A stretch of 64,000 nucleotides of DNA from Chinchilla lanigera (GCF_000276665.1 NW_004955425.1:24300717-24364716), one strand, 5' to 3'. Positions 24,333 to 35,883 are shown, counted from the first letter of the stretch. A program made the numbers and translations. Notes: generated by a model not told the origin, from the sequence alone.

Positions 24333-25107
24333 CCTGCACCACTGCAAAAGGTTTCTTACTCTTCTTCCGGATCCACTCTTGCCTACTGCCAATCTGCCTT
24401 CACACAGCTCAAATTCTTGATGACAACAAATGTGATCTCTTCATTTTGGTTAAAACTTGGCCATGGCATCCACTGCCTTCGGAAGCAGGCCCAAAGCCTT
24501 TGCCTGGCCACCGCCCCCTCTTGCTGTTGCCCTTACCCATTCCTTGCTTTCTGTGTCTCCTCTTCATTGGCATCCTTTCAGCTTCTGGAATATGCCCTGC
24601 TCCACCCCACCTCCTAGCCTTTGAGCCTGTCCTCCTCCCACCCAGGGGGCAGATATTTCAATCTGTCTATGTCTAAGGGTTTAGATAAAAATAGGCAAAA
24701 ACTTTGGTTCAACTGACATAATCATTACTAGCTTTAATTTCTTAAATACATGAGTGATTCAAAAAGCTCACAGTTCTTAGTAAGTTTTGCCTTCACACTT
24801 TGCTTCATGCTACATTCCCAATGGTGTGGATAATAAGCCTCAATCTACCTGGGAAATACAGGCCAACCATAGGGACATCTAGAGAAAGTTGCCCTGGAGT
24901 GCCTCAGATGAGGTCAGCCAGGCCTGAAAGGCATCTTCATGACCTTCCCTAACCTCTGAAACAATATGCTTGAGCAGCTCAGCTCAGAAGAATGCGGGAG
25001 AAACAAAGCAAAAAGTATTAACAGGAATGAATTAAAGACTTGCTCTAAAATATCATCCCATGTACATTTTATGAAGAAGTTTAACTATTAGATCTTATAA
25101 GAGATTC
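24333..25107. other. Unique intronic sequence
   Basis: No recognised feature. Confidence 0.35.
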
Positions 25108-25214
25108 ATACAAAGCAAGCATGACGCTATATGCCTGTGATCTCTGCTACTTGGGAGATGAAGGTAGGAGGATCATGAGTTCAAGGACAGCCTGGGTGAC
25201 ATATTCAGTCACAA
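25108..25214 (+). repeat. B1-type SINE (old, truncated)
   Basis: caagcatgacgctatatgcc, tgtgatctctgctacttggg and catgagttcaaggacagcct, leading into an A/GA-rich tail. Confidence 0.8.
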
Positions 25215-25249
25215 AAAAATGAAAGAAAAGAAAAGAAAAGAAAGAAACG

Positions 25250-25287
<38 letters not shown>
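25215..25287. repeat. A/GA-rich tail ending in a (GA)n run
   Basis: The SINE tail runs through AAAG repeats into at least 33 bp of pure ga, and the assembly then breaks. The true length is unknown. Confidence 0.9.
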
Positions 25288-25453
25288 NNNNNNNNNNNNN
25301 NNNNNNNNNNNNNNNNNNNNNNNNNNNNNNNNNNNNNNNNNNNNNNNNNNNNNNNNNNNNNNNNNNNNNNNNNNNNNNNNNNNNNNNNNNNNNNNNNNNN
25401 NNNNNNNNNNNNNNNNNNNNNNNNNNNNNNNNNNNNNNNNNNNNNNNNNNNNN
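25288..25453. other. Assembly gap (166 N)
   Basis: A run of Ns directly after the GA microsatellite, so most likely a failure to cross the low-complexity tract. The uneven length suggests an estimated gap. Confidence 0.99.
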
Positions 25454-25595
25454 CTTTTGCTCAGAAAAAATGGACAGTTATGAATAAGTTACCTGTAACT
25501 GTTTTCTCGTGAGTTATACATAGCTAGACACTCACAGATTTTGCTTCTGCCTCAATTTAAATGCTCTGTTAGGAAACTGGCCCAGGGATGCTGTG

Positions 25596-25680
25596 TGTCC
25601 ACTCGGACAGGGAGCTTTCTAGACTGAAAAGTCTAGAAAGCTCATCCTGATGAGCTGTGTGGTGGCAGGGAGCTGCCACC
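25596..25680. repeat. Chain of four perfect short hairpins
   Basis: Four inverted repeats follow one another. The first is tgtcc/ggaca (25596-25600, 25605-25609). The second is gagctttctagact (25612-25625) with its exact complement at 25630-25643 around a gaaa loop. The third is ctcatc/gatgag (25641-25654). The fourth is ggtggcag/ctgccacc (25661-25668, 25673-25680) around ggag. All arms are perfect and loops are 2-4 nt. No repeat family I know explains it. Confidence 0.85.
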
Positions 25681-25744
25681 ATCACCACCCAGGCCCTTTA
25701 TTCTTAGTCATAGAACATGTTACTGGCCTCACAAGAGAGTATGG

Positions 25745-26185
25745 AGACAGCTAACTCTCCATTTGGGGAACAAATCAAGTTAGGGTCCTACTGTTCACAA
25801 AAATATTCCAGATGCATTAAAGCTCAAGTGGTGAAAGATTTCAACTACTACAGCATGATAAGCATATATGATGTGTTTATAACCAAGAAGAAGGAAGGCC
25901 TTCTTAGGCCAGACACAACAGAAAAAGTCACACAGAGAAAAATTATTTATGGTACCTTTGACGTAGTCCAATTTCCCAAAGTTAAAAGACCAGGCCAGGA
26001 TCAGGGAAAATATTTGCTATACAGCAAAGGTTGAGTGTTTAGGAAACATAAAGCACTACAAATCAATACAGAATAGTAAAAAAATGTTTTAAGCTAAAAA
26101 AAGATATTAAGAGCCAATTCACAGAGAATTAAAATTAAAATTAATAAACACTTGAAGAATTGCTTCATAAATAAAAAATGAGATA
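25745..26185 (+). mobile_element. LINE-1 ORF2 3' fragment
   Basis: attccagatgcattaaagct, ataaccaagaagaaggaagg, aatatttgctatacagcaaa, gagccaattcacagagaat and ttaataaacacttgaagaat follow the order of an old L1 ORF2 end. The frame is degenerate. Confidence 0.65.
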
Positions 26186-26259
26186 GTAATATGAAAAAAT
26201 AGTGAGATATAGGTTGGTTTTTTTTCCTTCAAAAGACTAGCCCAAAAGTTAAAGGTCAG

Positions 26260-26371
26260 GGTTTTTTTTTGTTTTTTGTTTTTTTTGGTTTTTCTCCAGT
26301 ACCGGGAACCGAACTCATGACCTTGCACTTGCCAGGCAGGCGCTTTGTCGCTGAGCTAAATCCCCAGCCCC
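26260..26371 (-). repeat. ID SINE with target-site duplication
   Basis: Long T/G tail, then ccagtaccgggaaccgaact, ttgccaggcaggcgctttgt and cgctgagctaaatccccagc. taaaggtcag is duplicated at 26250-26259 and 26372-26381. Confidence 0.95.
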
Positions 26372-26601
26372 TAAAGGTCAGTTTTATAGAGTGGGATGCT
26401 GAAGTGAGCAATTCAACCACGTCTACTGCCCAACTTCTAGGAACTGACGGTTCCGCCCAGTAGTCTCTCGTGTGGATACAAACGTGAACTCACACATATC
26501 AGCAGGGCTCTACACAGGAAGTTCTGAGATATTAGCAACATCAGAAACCAAGGTGATTTTTAAGACTGCCTGTCCCAGCAAACGTGCAAAAGTGAGAGAA
26601 C

Positions 26602-26803
26602 TAGGCAGGCGTGGTGGTGCAGGCCTACAACCTCAGCACTTGGGGAAGTGGAAGCAGGATGCAGGATGCTTGATCACGTGTTCAAGCCCTGCCCAGGCGA
26701 TTTAGCAATCAAGACTGTCTTAAAATAAAATATAAAAACTGGGCTGGGGATGCAGCTCAGTGGAGAGGCCCTGGGTTCAATCCTCTGTACAACAAAAAAA
26801 ATT
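26602..26803 (+). repeat. B4 SINE (B1+ID fusion)
   Basis: B1 half: aggcaggcgtggtggtgcag, cctacaacctcagcacttgg. ID half: gggctggggatgcagctcag, ccctgggttcaatcctctgt, then an A-run. Confidence 0.9.
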
Positions 26804-27331
26804 TTTTTCAAAAACTGAGAGAATTGACAAAACAGGCTTGAGCCCCTCTCCCACAGACAGGTCCAGAGAGAGAACTGAGGGAGGATTTCTTCAGCAAGAG
26901 CTCCACTGAGACCCCCTGCAGTCCCCTCTCCCTGCAGAAGGCGGGAATGTCCGTTTCTCACTTCCCAGAGGTTTTTCACGGAGACTGTTTGGGGGTTCGG
27001 CACATGTCCTGCACAGATCAGGAGGCACAGGCGGCTGGTGCGCAGCTCTCTGGCAGACCAGAGCACAAGAGGCAGGGAGGGAGGCCTTCCGGATGACCGG
27101 AAATGGCTGCTGCTCTGGGCCTGGACCGTGTTCTTAGAGATGGGGAGACGGAGGGCTTGATGTTCCTGCAGACTAGGGTGGTCCACAGACAGCAATGAGC
27201 CAACCTAGGCCTTGTCTCAGGTCCAGGCTTCTAGGGCTGTCCGGAAGGGCAATGGGACTTCAGGAAGCAGAACTGGAGGTGACCACCGGGCCCCAGGACT
27301 AGTCGGGGGGAGCAGGTGAGTGAGGCTGTGC
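26804..27331. other. Unique intronic sequence
   Basis: Moderately GC-rich. A 173-codon minus-strand frame (26674-27195) runs into the B4 SINE and has no recognisable domain. Confidence 0.4.
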
Positions 27332-27372
27332 AGGCAGGCTTGGTGGTGCAGGCCTACAACCCCAGCACTTGG
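27332..27372 (+). repeat. B1/B4 head fragment
   Basis: aggcaggcttggtggtgcag, gcctacaaccccagcacttgg only; the rest of the SINE is missing. It shares the unusual 'caggcctacaacc' with the B4 head at 26602. Confidence 0.75.
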
Positions 27373-27689
27373 CCTACGACCCCAACACAAGCACCAAGAG
27401 TCATGTGAATGCCCACCAGGCCTGCAGCCTGGGAGGCTGCCTCCCCACAGTATCAGCTGTAGAAAGACTTTCTAGTCCCCTTCACTACTCTCCCACCTCA
27501 CCCTCAGGAAAGCATTGTAAAATAAAGATTCTGACTTGTTCTCCACAACATTATCAAGGGGGAAAAAAGCAATTTTCACCATAACCCATATGGTTTATAT
27601 TAAGACACGTACTTTACCAACACTGGTGTATATAAACACAGAGAAAATGGTTTAGAAAGACATAAAAATGAATTAAAAATGGCAAAGTG

Positions 27690-28037
27690 TGATGGCCTGA
27701 ATGTTTAAGTTTTCTCTAAATTTTTCTGTTAAAATTGTAATCTCCACGGTGACATCATCAGGAGGTAGGGCTTTTGGGAGATGATCAGACCCTGAGGGTG
27801 CTACCCTTACGAACAGGATTAGTGTCCTTATAAAAGGGGCCACCCAGAGCCCTTGCCAGCTCCTTCAGCCACATACATGAAAAGGCACTGATTATGAGGA
27901 AATGGGCCCTAGCCAAAGACCACATTGGCCAGTGTCTTTATCTGGGCCTTGCCAGAATTGTGAGAAAAAGTTTCTGTTATTTACAAACTACCTCATCTGT
28001 CATATTTGGTTATAGTGGTCTAGATGAAATAAGACAT
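27690..28037 (+). mobile_element. MaLR-type solo LTR
   Basis: gtgatggcctgaatgttta, gacatcatcaggaggtaggg, cttttgggagatgatcagac, aggattagtgtccttataaa and agaattgtgagaaaaagttt, ending near aaataagaca. This is the layout of an MST/MLT-like LTR, including the TATA-like tataaaa. Confidence 0.75.
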
Positions 28038-28111
28038 CACCGATGCTGCCTGAGTGGAAGGTAGGGTCAAGTGGGAAATTCAGTTTATTCACACTGCTTT
28101 TAAAGACAAGA

Positions 28112-28322
28112 GCAGAGTCATACTTTCCCTGCTACGGCCTCCATGTGTCATCCAAAATTCCTGTGTTGGAACACAAATGTCCAGTGCAACAATACTGGGG
28201 GGTGGGGCCTAATAGGGTTGGGGGGGGTCCCCTGACCTGGGGTTCTCCGCCTTCAGCATTGCCTGAAATACATTTCTGCCCTTGTAAATTACCCAGTCTC
28301 AGGTATTGTGGATAAGACAGAG
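28112..28322 (+). mobile_element. Second MaLR-type LTR, internally deleted
   Basis: ctccatgtgtcatccaaaat, tcctgtgttggaacacaaat, gggtggggcctaatagggt, then directly ccttgtaaattacccagtct and caggtattgtggataagaca. The middle of the LTR is missing. Confidence 0.7.
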
Positions 28323-28693
28323 TCCATTTGTCAGAATTAAGCTACTGACCACAGTCAGCACGAGCACTAGAACTAGAACACACCGCAGGCCTTTCAGCTA
28401 TCTCTGCAACATGTTCCCACCCTAGGGAATTCTATGTCTGAGTTTGGATGTCAACTGGAGGCCTCAAACCGATTCTCAGCGAGGTGGACAGGGCTCCCAG
28501 ATGAACTTCCATTGTGTCCGTGATGTGGCTTCCTCTGCCAGCAAGGGTAGGAAGAAACAGGATTTACCAATGAAAACAGAGGTGGACAGCTGGAAATTAA
28601 CTGATATGTGGAGACAGAACAACCATTGAGCAGTAAAAAAAAGGAGACCAGAAGACGCTGAAATTGTTAAGGAAAGAGCCCTCCTGTGCATGT

Positions 28694-28694
<1 letters not shown>

Positions 28695-28735
<41 letters not shown>
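28695..28735. repeat. (CA)n microsatellite
   Basis: About 20 units of ac/ca in a pure run. Confidence 0.97.
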
Positions 28736-28738
<3 letters not shown>

Positions 28739-29858
28739 TACCCCTGCACAATTTGTTTGAAATGGGAGATACCAAGTACTAAACCACAGCCTTTGAATTC
28801 TAGTACTCCGAGTATAAACCAAATATCTTAGAAAACCTGATAATTAGTTTGAAGAAACTAGTGAAGAAAATCAAGGGTTTGGAAATGACTGTTGAAAATA
28901 AATGGTGTGAAAAGTGTCTGCTGCCAAGAAAAGGCTGGGTGAAGCTGCCTTTCACACTGCTGGAACCCTTTACAAACATGTTTTACACTACCTCTTCCCT
29001 ACACTTGTCTCATTCTATGTTACGGGGCAAGGACTGGCATATGAACCCTGTGGGTCAAGGACAGTTTTGGTATTTTTAAATGGCTGGAAATGTAACAAAT
29101 AGTATTTCATGATGCTGACGTTTACATGAAAATCAGATTTCGGAGTCTACAAATAAATTTTTCTTAGACGCCTGCCATATACATCTGTTTATGGGTGGTC
29201 TCAGGCTGCTCTCAAGCTCCACAGGCAGGCAGCCCACTCAGCCCTCAGGTCCCCTCGACCCTCGGAAGAGAAGCCTGCGGCCTGTGTCTGACACCAGTTA
29301 CACTCTCTTCACTCCCGTCTGCTTTACTCACAGAGCAGGACGGATAGTCACGAAGAGCAGCCATGCAGGGTCTCACATACCCCTTTGAGGGACTGTCAGC
29401 TGCTCAGGGATGGGAAACTCTTCTGTTCACCCAAATAGACTTCCTGGGCTCACACCTTCAAAACACGGGGGCACTGTCCATGGGATAAGGAAGCCCCCAA
29501 TAAATATGTAGCTCCAAGACTGCAGATCTACTCCTGGGGTTAATGGACAATAAACAATATTCCAAGAATTACTCCCTTCTGACATCCAATTTAGAGTACT
29601 GTGAATTTCACACATACTTTAAAAATAACCATTCTGTTCCTATGGAGTTATTTTGGATACTTGGAAGTTCCATGTAAACACTGTTTAGTTAATTTAGTTG
29701 AAAGATAACTATTCATAATCCCCTTATTCATATGTGAATCATTCACCAAGTCAGCTTCAGGAAAAGCCAAGTGATTAACTAGACGTCAGTCATGCTTTTC
29801 TTTCAGTGTTCTGACCTCCCTTCAGCGGCACTGCGCCTCCTTCAAAACTGCTGTGAGT

Positions 29859-29888
29859 TCCTCCCTCCCTCCCTCCCTCGCTCCCTCC
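29859..29888. repeat. (CCCT)n polypyrimidine tract
   Basis: Tandem ctcc units with one g interruption. The strand asymmetry could favour triplex (H-DNA). Confidence 0.85.
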
Positions 29889-30631
29889 AGCTCCCCACTC
29901 ACCGAGTTTCTCCCCCACCTCCAGTGCCCTACTTGCCTCAGGATCGTAGGCATCCTGTTTCCAAAGCGTTTTGATGGTGTTTTTGCTACCTTCTCTTTGC
30001 TTCTCAAGCAACCTGAATCTGGCCTTTAGAACATCACTGAATAGGTTTCACTGCTAAGTCTACAGAATAACCCTTCAATTCTTAGAAGTCAGAATCATCT
30101 AGGAAGACAGGAAACTAAATAGCAAGCAGTTGCCACAGAGTCTCAGGTGTGAATGGCGCCCATGGCGCTTCAGCTGGCTGAAACGAACCACGGTGGTCTG
30201 CCAAGCCCTGGGGCCGCTTTCTGCAAGCCTTGCTCCGGGAGAAACGGTGCAGGAACAGGCTGACACAGGGGCGGCAGTACCTAAAAGCCAGACAGCTCAT
30301 TTTGAATGAATTAGCAATCACTCCCTCAGGCTTGGTCTTACAAATGAGTTCCTTAATTGTGGATCACCTATGAATAAAGCAAGGGACAAGAGCCTTTCCG
30401 GTGCTATAAAACCGCCACACCTGACATCAATGACCCATCGAAGGTCTGTCTCCACCCATGAAACACAGAACTTGCGGTGACGTTCGCCTGTTTCACAACT
30501 CACTACACAAAGATGTTTTACGTGTAACTGTATACACAGAATAAACAGAGTACAGTCCTATTAAAGAACTGTAATTTGCTAAGGAAACAAATCACATACA
30601 AAATAATAGAAGACCAATAAAAAACCAAATA

Positions 30632-30831
30632 CATGCTGGGCACTGTGGTGCATGCCTGTAAATCCCTAACATTCTGGGAGGCTAAGGTAAGAGGATGGCC
30701 AGCTCAAGCCTATCCTGGGCAAATTAGCAAGACCCTGTCCCAAAATTTAAAAAATAGAAATAAAAAGGGCTGGGGATGTAGCTCAGTGCAAAGGCCCTGA
30801 GTTCAACACACACACACACACACACACACAA
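30632..30831 (+). repeat. B4 SINE followed by a (CA)n tail
   Basis: B1 half: atgctgggcactgtggtgca, attctgggaggctaaggtaa. ID half: gggctggggatgtagctcag, ccctgagttcaac. The element runs directly into a CA repeat (about 30806-30831), a microsatellite seeded by a SINE 3' end. Confidence 0.88.
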
Positions 30832-32178
30832 AAGTATTAAAACATGGGGAGACAGTGGGAGAGGGGTGTGAGGACGCAGGGGGGCAGTGTGGGCCAAAAA
30901 TGGGAAGAACTTGGCCAAGAGAAAAGTCTTAGGCAGGTGACCACACATAAGCACCCGGAAGAGATCAAAGACTCACGACGGTGAAACAGAGAACAGGGCA
31001 GCGCAGGTACAAAGACATGGACATGGTGTGTGGAGAGGTTGCGCCTGCTGGGGAAGCACAGGGAAGATCCTTCAATATGAGGATGACGTCATCCCAGCAG
31101 CACGGGAAGAACAGTCTTCCTTCTGGTCAGATGAGAGGGTCAAATGAGAGGAAACTGAGAGTTTGTTGGCAGTAAGCACATGATAAAGCTTGAGCTTAAA
31201 TCTCCAAAGCTTGGATTAATGAAACAAAAGGGTAAGAAATTGCAAACAGCCGTTTCTTCCCTTCCTCTTCCCAGAATGCTTATCCTCCATGCGCAGTCAC
31301 CAAATTGGTGATGAACGGGTAAGGCTCGCAGACCTCCTAGCGTCCTCTCCAGACCTTGAGGGAGTAAGACCACAATTACAGACCTCACCGCTAGTGAGCT
31401 CCTCCGTGACTCTCGGGTTCACTGTAAAGGGCAGCCCCTTGTTTCTCTAGCTGTACTGGGAAACTAGTCTTGGCACTTCTTCATCCTCCTGCTTCTGCAT
31501 TCAGAAACGCCAAAGAAGAGCAGGAAATGGTGCTGGTGGGCTCTGGGTGTCTGCGGACTGCTGGCTGGTGGAGGGTCACCGGCAGGTCTGATGAGGCCCT
31601 CTGGGTCCCCACACAGCTCCTGACTCAGCGTTTGGGCGACAGGAGGCACCTCCTGGATGAGCAGGCGCACACCTTGAAGCTGTTTAGACATCGTCTCCAT
31701 CTGTTCCCTGAACAGCTTTTTTCTGCAGAGGCGAAGCTCTCCTCTCTTATCTGGCTTAAGTAACTGCAGTTTGTTTTCATAAAGATCACAGACTTGGCCA
31801 GACACCGGGAAACGAGAGACGACAAATCTGGTTTTGATGAAAAGGAGACACTAAATGGGGTGTTAGCCATGACCCAAGGGACAAGGAAATCCTGAGACTC
31901 TACTGCCTCACTGATTCCACACGGCGCTGAGGGGATGGCTCGCACACCACAGTATCCTGACTGTAACCACATCCCAGAGATGGGAGGACTGCTCAGTGTG
32001 GAAGCCACACTATTCAGCAGCCAGCCAGAAAAAGAAGACATTCTTATCCCTCATAGGTATGTTTGCTTAAGAAAGTACTCAGACAAATCCACGGCATCCA
32101 AACTTCTGGGTCTCCCCTTATATCAAGTCATAAAGTTCAGCCACAATCGTGTTAAACCAAAGCCTAATAAGAGAAAGC

Positions 32179-32180
<2 letters not shown>
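30832..32180. other. Unique intronic sequence
   Basis: No recognised gene. Overlapping minus-strand frames at 31464-32041 are the only oddity; see findings. Confidence 0.35.

Positions 32181-32217
<37 letters not shown>
32181..32217. repeat. (GT)n microsatellite
   Basis: Pure gt run of about 18 units. Confidence 0.97.
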
Positions 32218-32218
<1 letters not shown>

Positions 32219-32384
32219 TGTAGCACAGTGGTCCTGCCCCTTCTAGAAACAGCCCAGACCCTGCTGTGACCTCCCCCTCCAATGGAACACAAAGGGCTGG
32301 TTGGCAATGCCATGTCTAGTTACTGTTACAATTTTGACAATGAGAAAAATGTTATTTCTTTGCAAGTAAAGATCAACAAGACAA

Positions 32385-32543
32385 AGCCAGGCATGGTGGT
32401 GCATTCTTTTAATCCCAGCACTCGGGAGGCTGAGGCAGGAGGATCGTTGCAAGTTTGAGGACAGCCTGGGCTACAAAGTGAGCTCAAGCCAGCCTGAACT
32501 GCATAGTGAGACCCTGTCTCAAAAAAAAAAAAAAAAAAAAAAA
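32385..32543 (+). repeat. B1 SINE with target-site duplication
   Basis: agccaggcatggtggtgcat, tcggaggctgaggcaggagg (one base condensed) and ctacaaagtgagctcaagcc, then a run of 23 A. caacaagacaa is duplicated at 32374-32384 and 32544-32554. Near-consensus, so fairly recent. Confidence 0.97.
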
Positions 32544-32554
32544 CAACAAGACAA

Positions 32555-33004
32555 GGAGGAAACTTCCTCAGAGGTCTCTTCCTCCATATTTTATAATGCA
32601 TTCACTCTTCTGCATAATATCCTCCATCTTTTGCAATCCTTAAAGGTTAACCAGCCTTTAAGAAAATCTAAAGGTAAGAGGCATTTCCTGCTTATAATAT
32701 AATCCATGTTTCTGATTTCCTATCTAGGAGAAAGTCTCCCCCCGATTCTCATGAGTGGGACAAGTGTTGTTTTATAATACAACATCCCCGACAGTCAAAG
32801 CATGCAAGTGCCCTGAGATACCATCTTTCCCCAGGAGGCAGGCAAGGTGCAATACTCCTGAGCCTTCCAACGCTGCTACAAAGTGGGTATCTCCAACCAT
32901 TCTTCAGATGAAGAAAAAGATTTCTTTGATGTTATATTAACTTACGCAACGTCCTGCAGCCAATATGTGACCATGTTAACATCCTAGTCAAGTTCCTCTA
33001 ACCC
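32555..33004. other. Unique intronic sequence
   Basis: Possible MIR remnant near 32880-32990 (aagtgggtatctccaaccat, tcttcagatgaag). Otherwise nothing recognised. Confidence 0.35.
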
Positions 33005-33560
33005 AGTGGGTCTTAATGCAAGACCCATGGGCTCTAATTCTGTGGACTAGGACAGGAATAGGATGACATTTTACTTTTCATTAACTACTAGCTAAGAGGT
33101 CACATCCTTGGATTACAAATGTAAGCTATGACTCTGTCACCAACAGAAATAAATATATTTTGTATCACTCTGGAGTTGATGCCAGTTTTAGTATTTTATA
33201 CTCATTATTATTTGAAAATCATAGAGACATCAGATTCTTCACCTAGCTCCTGTTATTTTAGTAAAGAATTATATACTATTTTTTCTTGGTACCAGAAATC
33301 AAACTCAGGACCTTGTGCTTGCAAGGCTGGTGCTGTGCCACTGAGCTATATCCTTGGCCCAAGAATCATATACTATTATATCAAGTTTGTTGTCTTAAAT
33401 ATTTTGATAATTTTACTAGTATAATTGGCTTTTGTTGTAGTACCATTTACACTATTTTATGCATTTGAAAACATTATTCTGAAAAGAGTTCCAAAGACTT
33501 CTCCACCTGCCAAAGGTGCTTCTGCCATACAGAAAGTACAGGAACTCCTGCTCTAACCCC
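33005..33560. mobile_element. hAT-type DNA transposon fossil interrupted by an ID
   Basis: The left part, acccagtgggtcttaatgca, and the right part, aagacttctccacctgccaa, ggtgcttctgccatacagaa, resemble the two ends of an old Charlie-like element ('ggttaagaacccctg' class). The interior is AT-rich, and an ID sits in the middle. Confidence 0.5.
33281..33360 (-). repeat. ID SINE with target-site duplication
   Basis: ttggtaccagaaatcaaact, caggaccttgtgcttgcaag and gccactgagctatatccttg. aagaattatatactatt (33264-33280) is repeated with one change at 33361-33377. Confidence 0.93.
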
Positions 33561-35752
33561 AAGTCCTACCCCTTCCATCTCCCCACAAGCCTGCCTCATG
33601 CTTACTTTCCTCCCTCACTCTCTTTCCAAGACTACTTTGAAAAGATTCTCTGCACAGAATTGTTAAAACATCACTGAAGATTCTACCACAGAATCAACAA
33701 ATGCACTGTCTGCTATTAAGCAGTACTTACAAATTTGCACGGCTCCAGACTTTAAGTCGCAAATTGGCTTAAAGCCTGTATGTGGGCAAATCCTCTCCTC
33801 ATCATTTTGCTGCCACAAAGAATGGTGGGTACTCCATTTATCAGAAACCCTAGAAAGCCCTAGCAGTCGCCTGCAGGCACGAAACAGTTTCCATCAGCAA
33901 ACAATGGCATAGTTGGTTTAAAAAAAAGTATCATAAAACAACAATAAACTAATCCAGAAAGAGCTGCTTGTTTCAGCCAAGATTCTCTGAGTATCGGATA
34001 ACATCCCTCTGTTACATCTGCAAATGTGGAGACACAGTCCTCCCCCAAATCCGGACTCCAGCCCCTCACCGGACGGCACTCACACAACACACCAGGCTCA
34101 CATGCATAATGCATAGGCGCAGGTCTCCTCAAGGGGAAGGAGACAGAGTAGGAGCCTGCGTCCTCGCTGCACATACTGAAGAGGCCTGCATTTGTGATAG
34201 GTGACCGCGCAACTGTGGATGTCACTGTCTTGATGTTACTATAAACGATAAGCAGCAGAAGATTTAGAGGAAGGAAAAGCATTTTTCAAATTTGAAACAG
34301 TGAGTCTCATATGGTCAACCATTCCCTAAATCTCTAATAAGGGAAAGAAATAAGGGAAAGAAAATGTGTTCATTTTCTTTGCCAATACATGGCAAAAATA
34401 CATTTTCTTTCCTCCACTCAATACGTGCAAGCATGTGAATGCCCTGGTTAGACGGTTAAAGAGCTGCTTTAACATAAGAATATTTCTTAGGCAATTCAAC
34501 CGGGCCATGATATCATTACTTCCCCTGCATTGTTCAACTCTGTTTTCAGATTCTTAACAAAGAAATCCTTTGTGGATTCATGTTAAAAGCAAAGTAAGAA
34601 ACCATGGCCTCCACTATGCCCAGACACACAGCTTGACCAATTGACGTTACTTCCAGCTCTTGTTTTTCCACAGACATTGAGCTTTAGTTTGTGTGTCACC
34701 GGGTTGGTATTAGTCGATTCTCAAACACAGGGTGCCCTTGGGGAAGAGCTACAGTGGACAGCCTCCCAGACTCCAGCTCATAAAAGATGTCAAAGGAGTC
34801 TTCCGTGCCACACCAGTGAGCACCACCTTAAAAAGCTCTGAAAGGTCAAGTGGACGATAAGCACGTCACAGTACACAGGCCACCCGGCACAGGAGAGTGA
34901 CGCTGCTGGCCAAGGTATAACGTTCCACTCGGCAATAAGGTTGGCTGATTCCCTGTGACCACAACTAATTCTCCTGGACCCAAAGGTGCATTTGAAAGTG
35001 GGGTGTCCCCGCGTTTTACCTAGGGCCTTCTCCTAACAGTGAATGACTGACTCTCAGAGCATGTACCCCAGATTTATAGACAATTAAAGAAATGATTAAA
35101 CTCTGCTTGAGTTGAAGATTATTAAATTCATAGGTGAAAGGTCATGGGGGCAAAGGACTCTTGGGGGCTATCTAACTGTATCTGCCTCAAAAAGCAGGTA
35201 AATCCCCTCTGACACAAAAGGCAGGTAAATAAATCCCATAGCATGTGCATGGCCGGTATATATATAACCAGCCAAGTCAGGACGTCATAAATCCCTAAAA
35301 TCCCAAAGCTTCCATCCCACCTTTGTTTCCTCTTAACCTCAATTTAATTCAACTAAAAGGAATGTGATTATTATCAGGAGCTCTTTACTGCTTACTGGAT
35401 GAAATATTTTTCTTTTCAAAGCACTTAGAAAACTCTGTTCCACAGTAGAATGCTGATAATTCCCTCATCTTATTTAGGGACAGATGATGAAAGCTAAGTT
35501 ATTCTTGCTTAGCTGACTTGGACAGGAAGAGAAGAGAAACTCCTCTCACGCTCTACACTTTCAACAAGCTACACTCCCATCTCTGATTCAGCTGTGTCTT
35601 GTCCATTTGACACCTGCAAGTGGAAAAAACTGTTACACCTTTTAGAAAGATGCACAAATTCCACTGCAACACCAGTGCTGAGAATTTGATATGGTGAGAT
35701 CTCTAATGAAGGAGCTCTGAGCATGGTTTAAGTATCACTTCTTTTGAAAATT
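33561..35752. other. Unique intronic sequence
   Basis: No gene or clear repeat recognised. The 140-codon minus-strand frame at 33860-34282 has no recognisable domain. Confidence 0.35.
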
Positions 35753-35766
35753 AATACTGAAAGGAA

Positions 35767-35883
35767 GCCAGGTGTGGTGACCCATACCTGTAATGCCAGC
35801 ACTTGGGAGGCTGAGGCAGGAGAATTGCCATGAGTTTGAGGCCAGTCTGGGCTACACAGCATGATCCTGCCTCAAAAAGCCAA
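35767..35883 (+). repeat. B1 SINE without the internal duplication, with target-site duplication
   Basis: ccaggtgtggtgacccatac, cacttgggaggctgaggcag and gaggccagtctgggctacac, then directly gatcctgcctcaaaaagcc. aatactgaaaggaa is duplicated at 35753-35766 and 35884-35897. The second half of the usual 29-bp duplication is absent. Confidence 0.92.

Larger units (their letters stand above)
28323..30631. other. Mostly unique intronic sequence
   Basis: No gene recognised. 29070-29165 (catgaaaatcagatttcgga, gtctacaaataaattt) resembles a fragment of an old mammalian DNA transposon but is too short to name. Confidence 0.35.

Noticed and set aside
26674..27195. 173-codon minus-strand ORF
   Set aside because: Its C-terminal part is translated B4 SINE (the RIEPRASPLS-like string is the ID complement).
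33860..34282. 140-codon minus-strand ORF
   Set aside because: No domain, no splice context and typical chance length.
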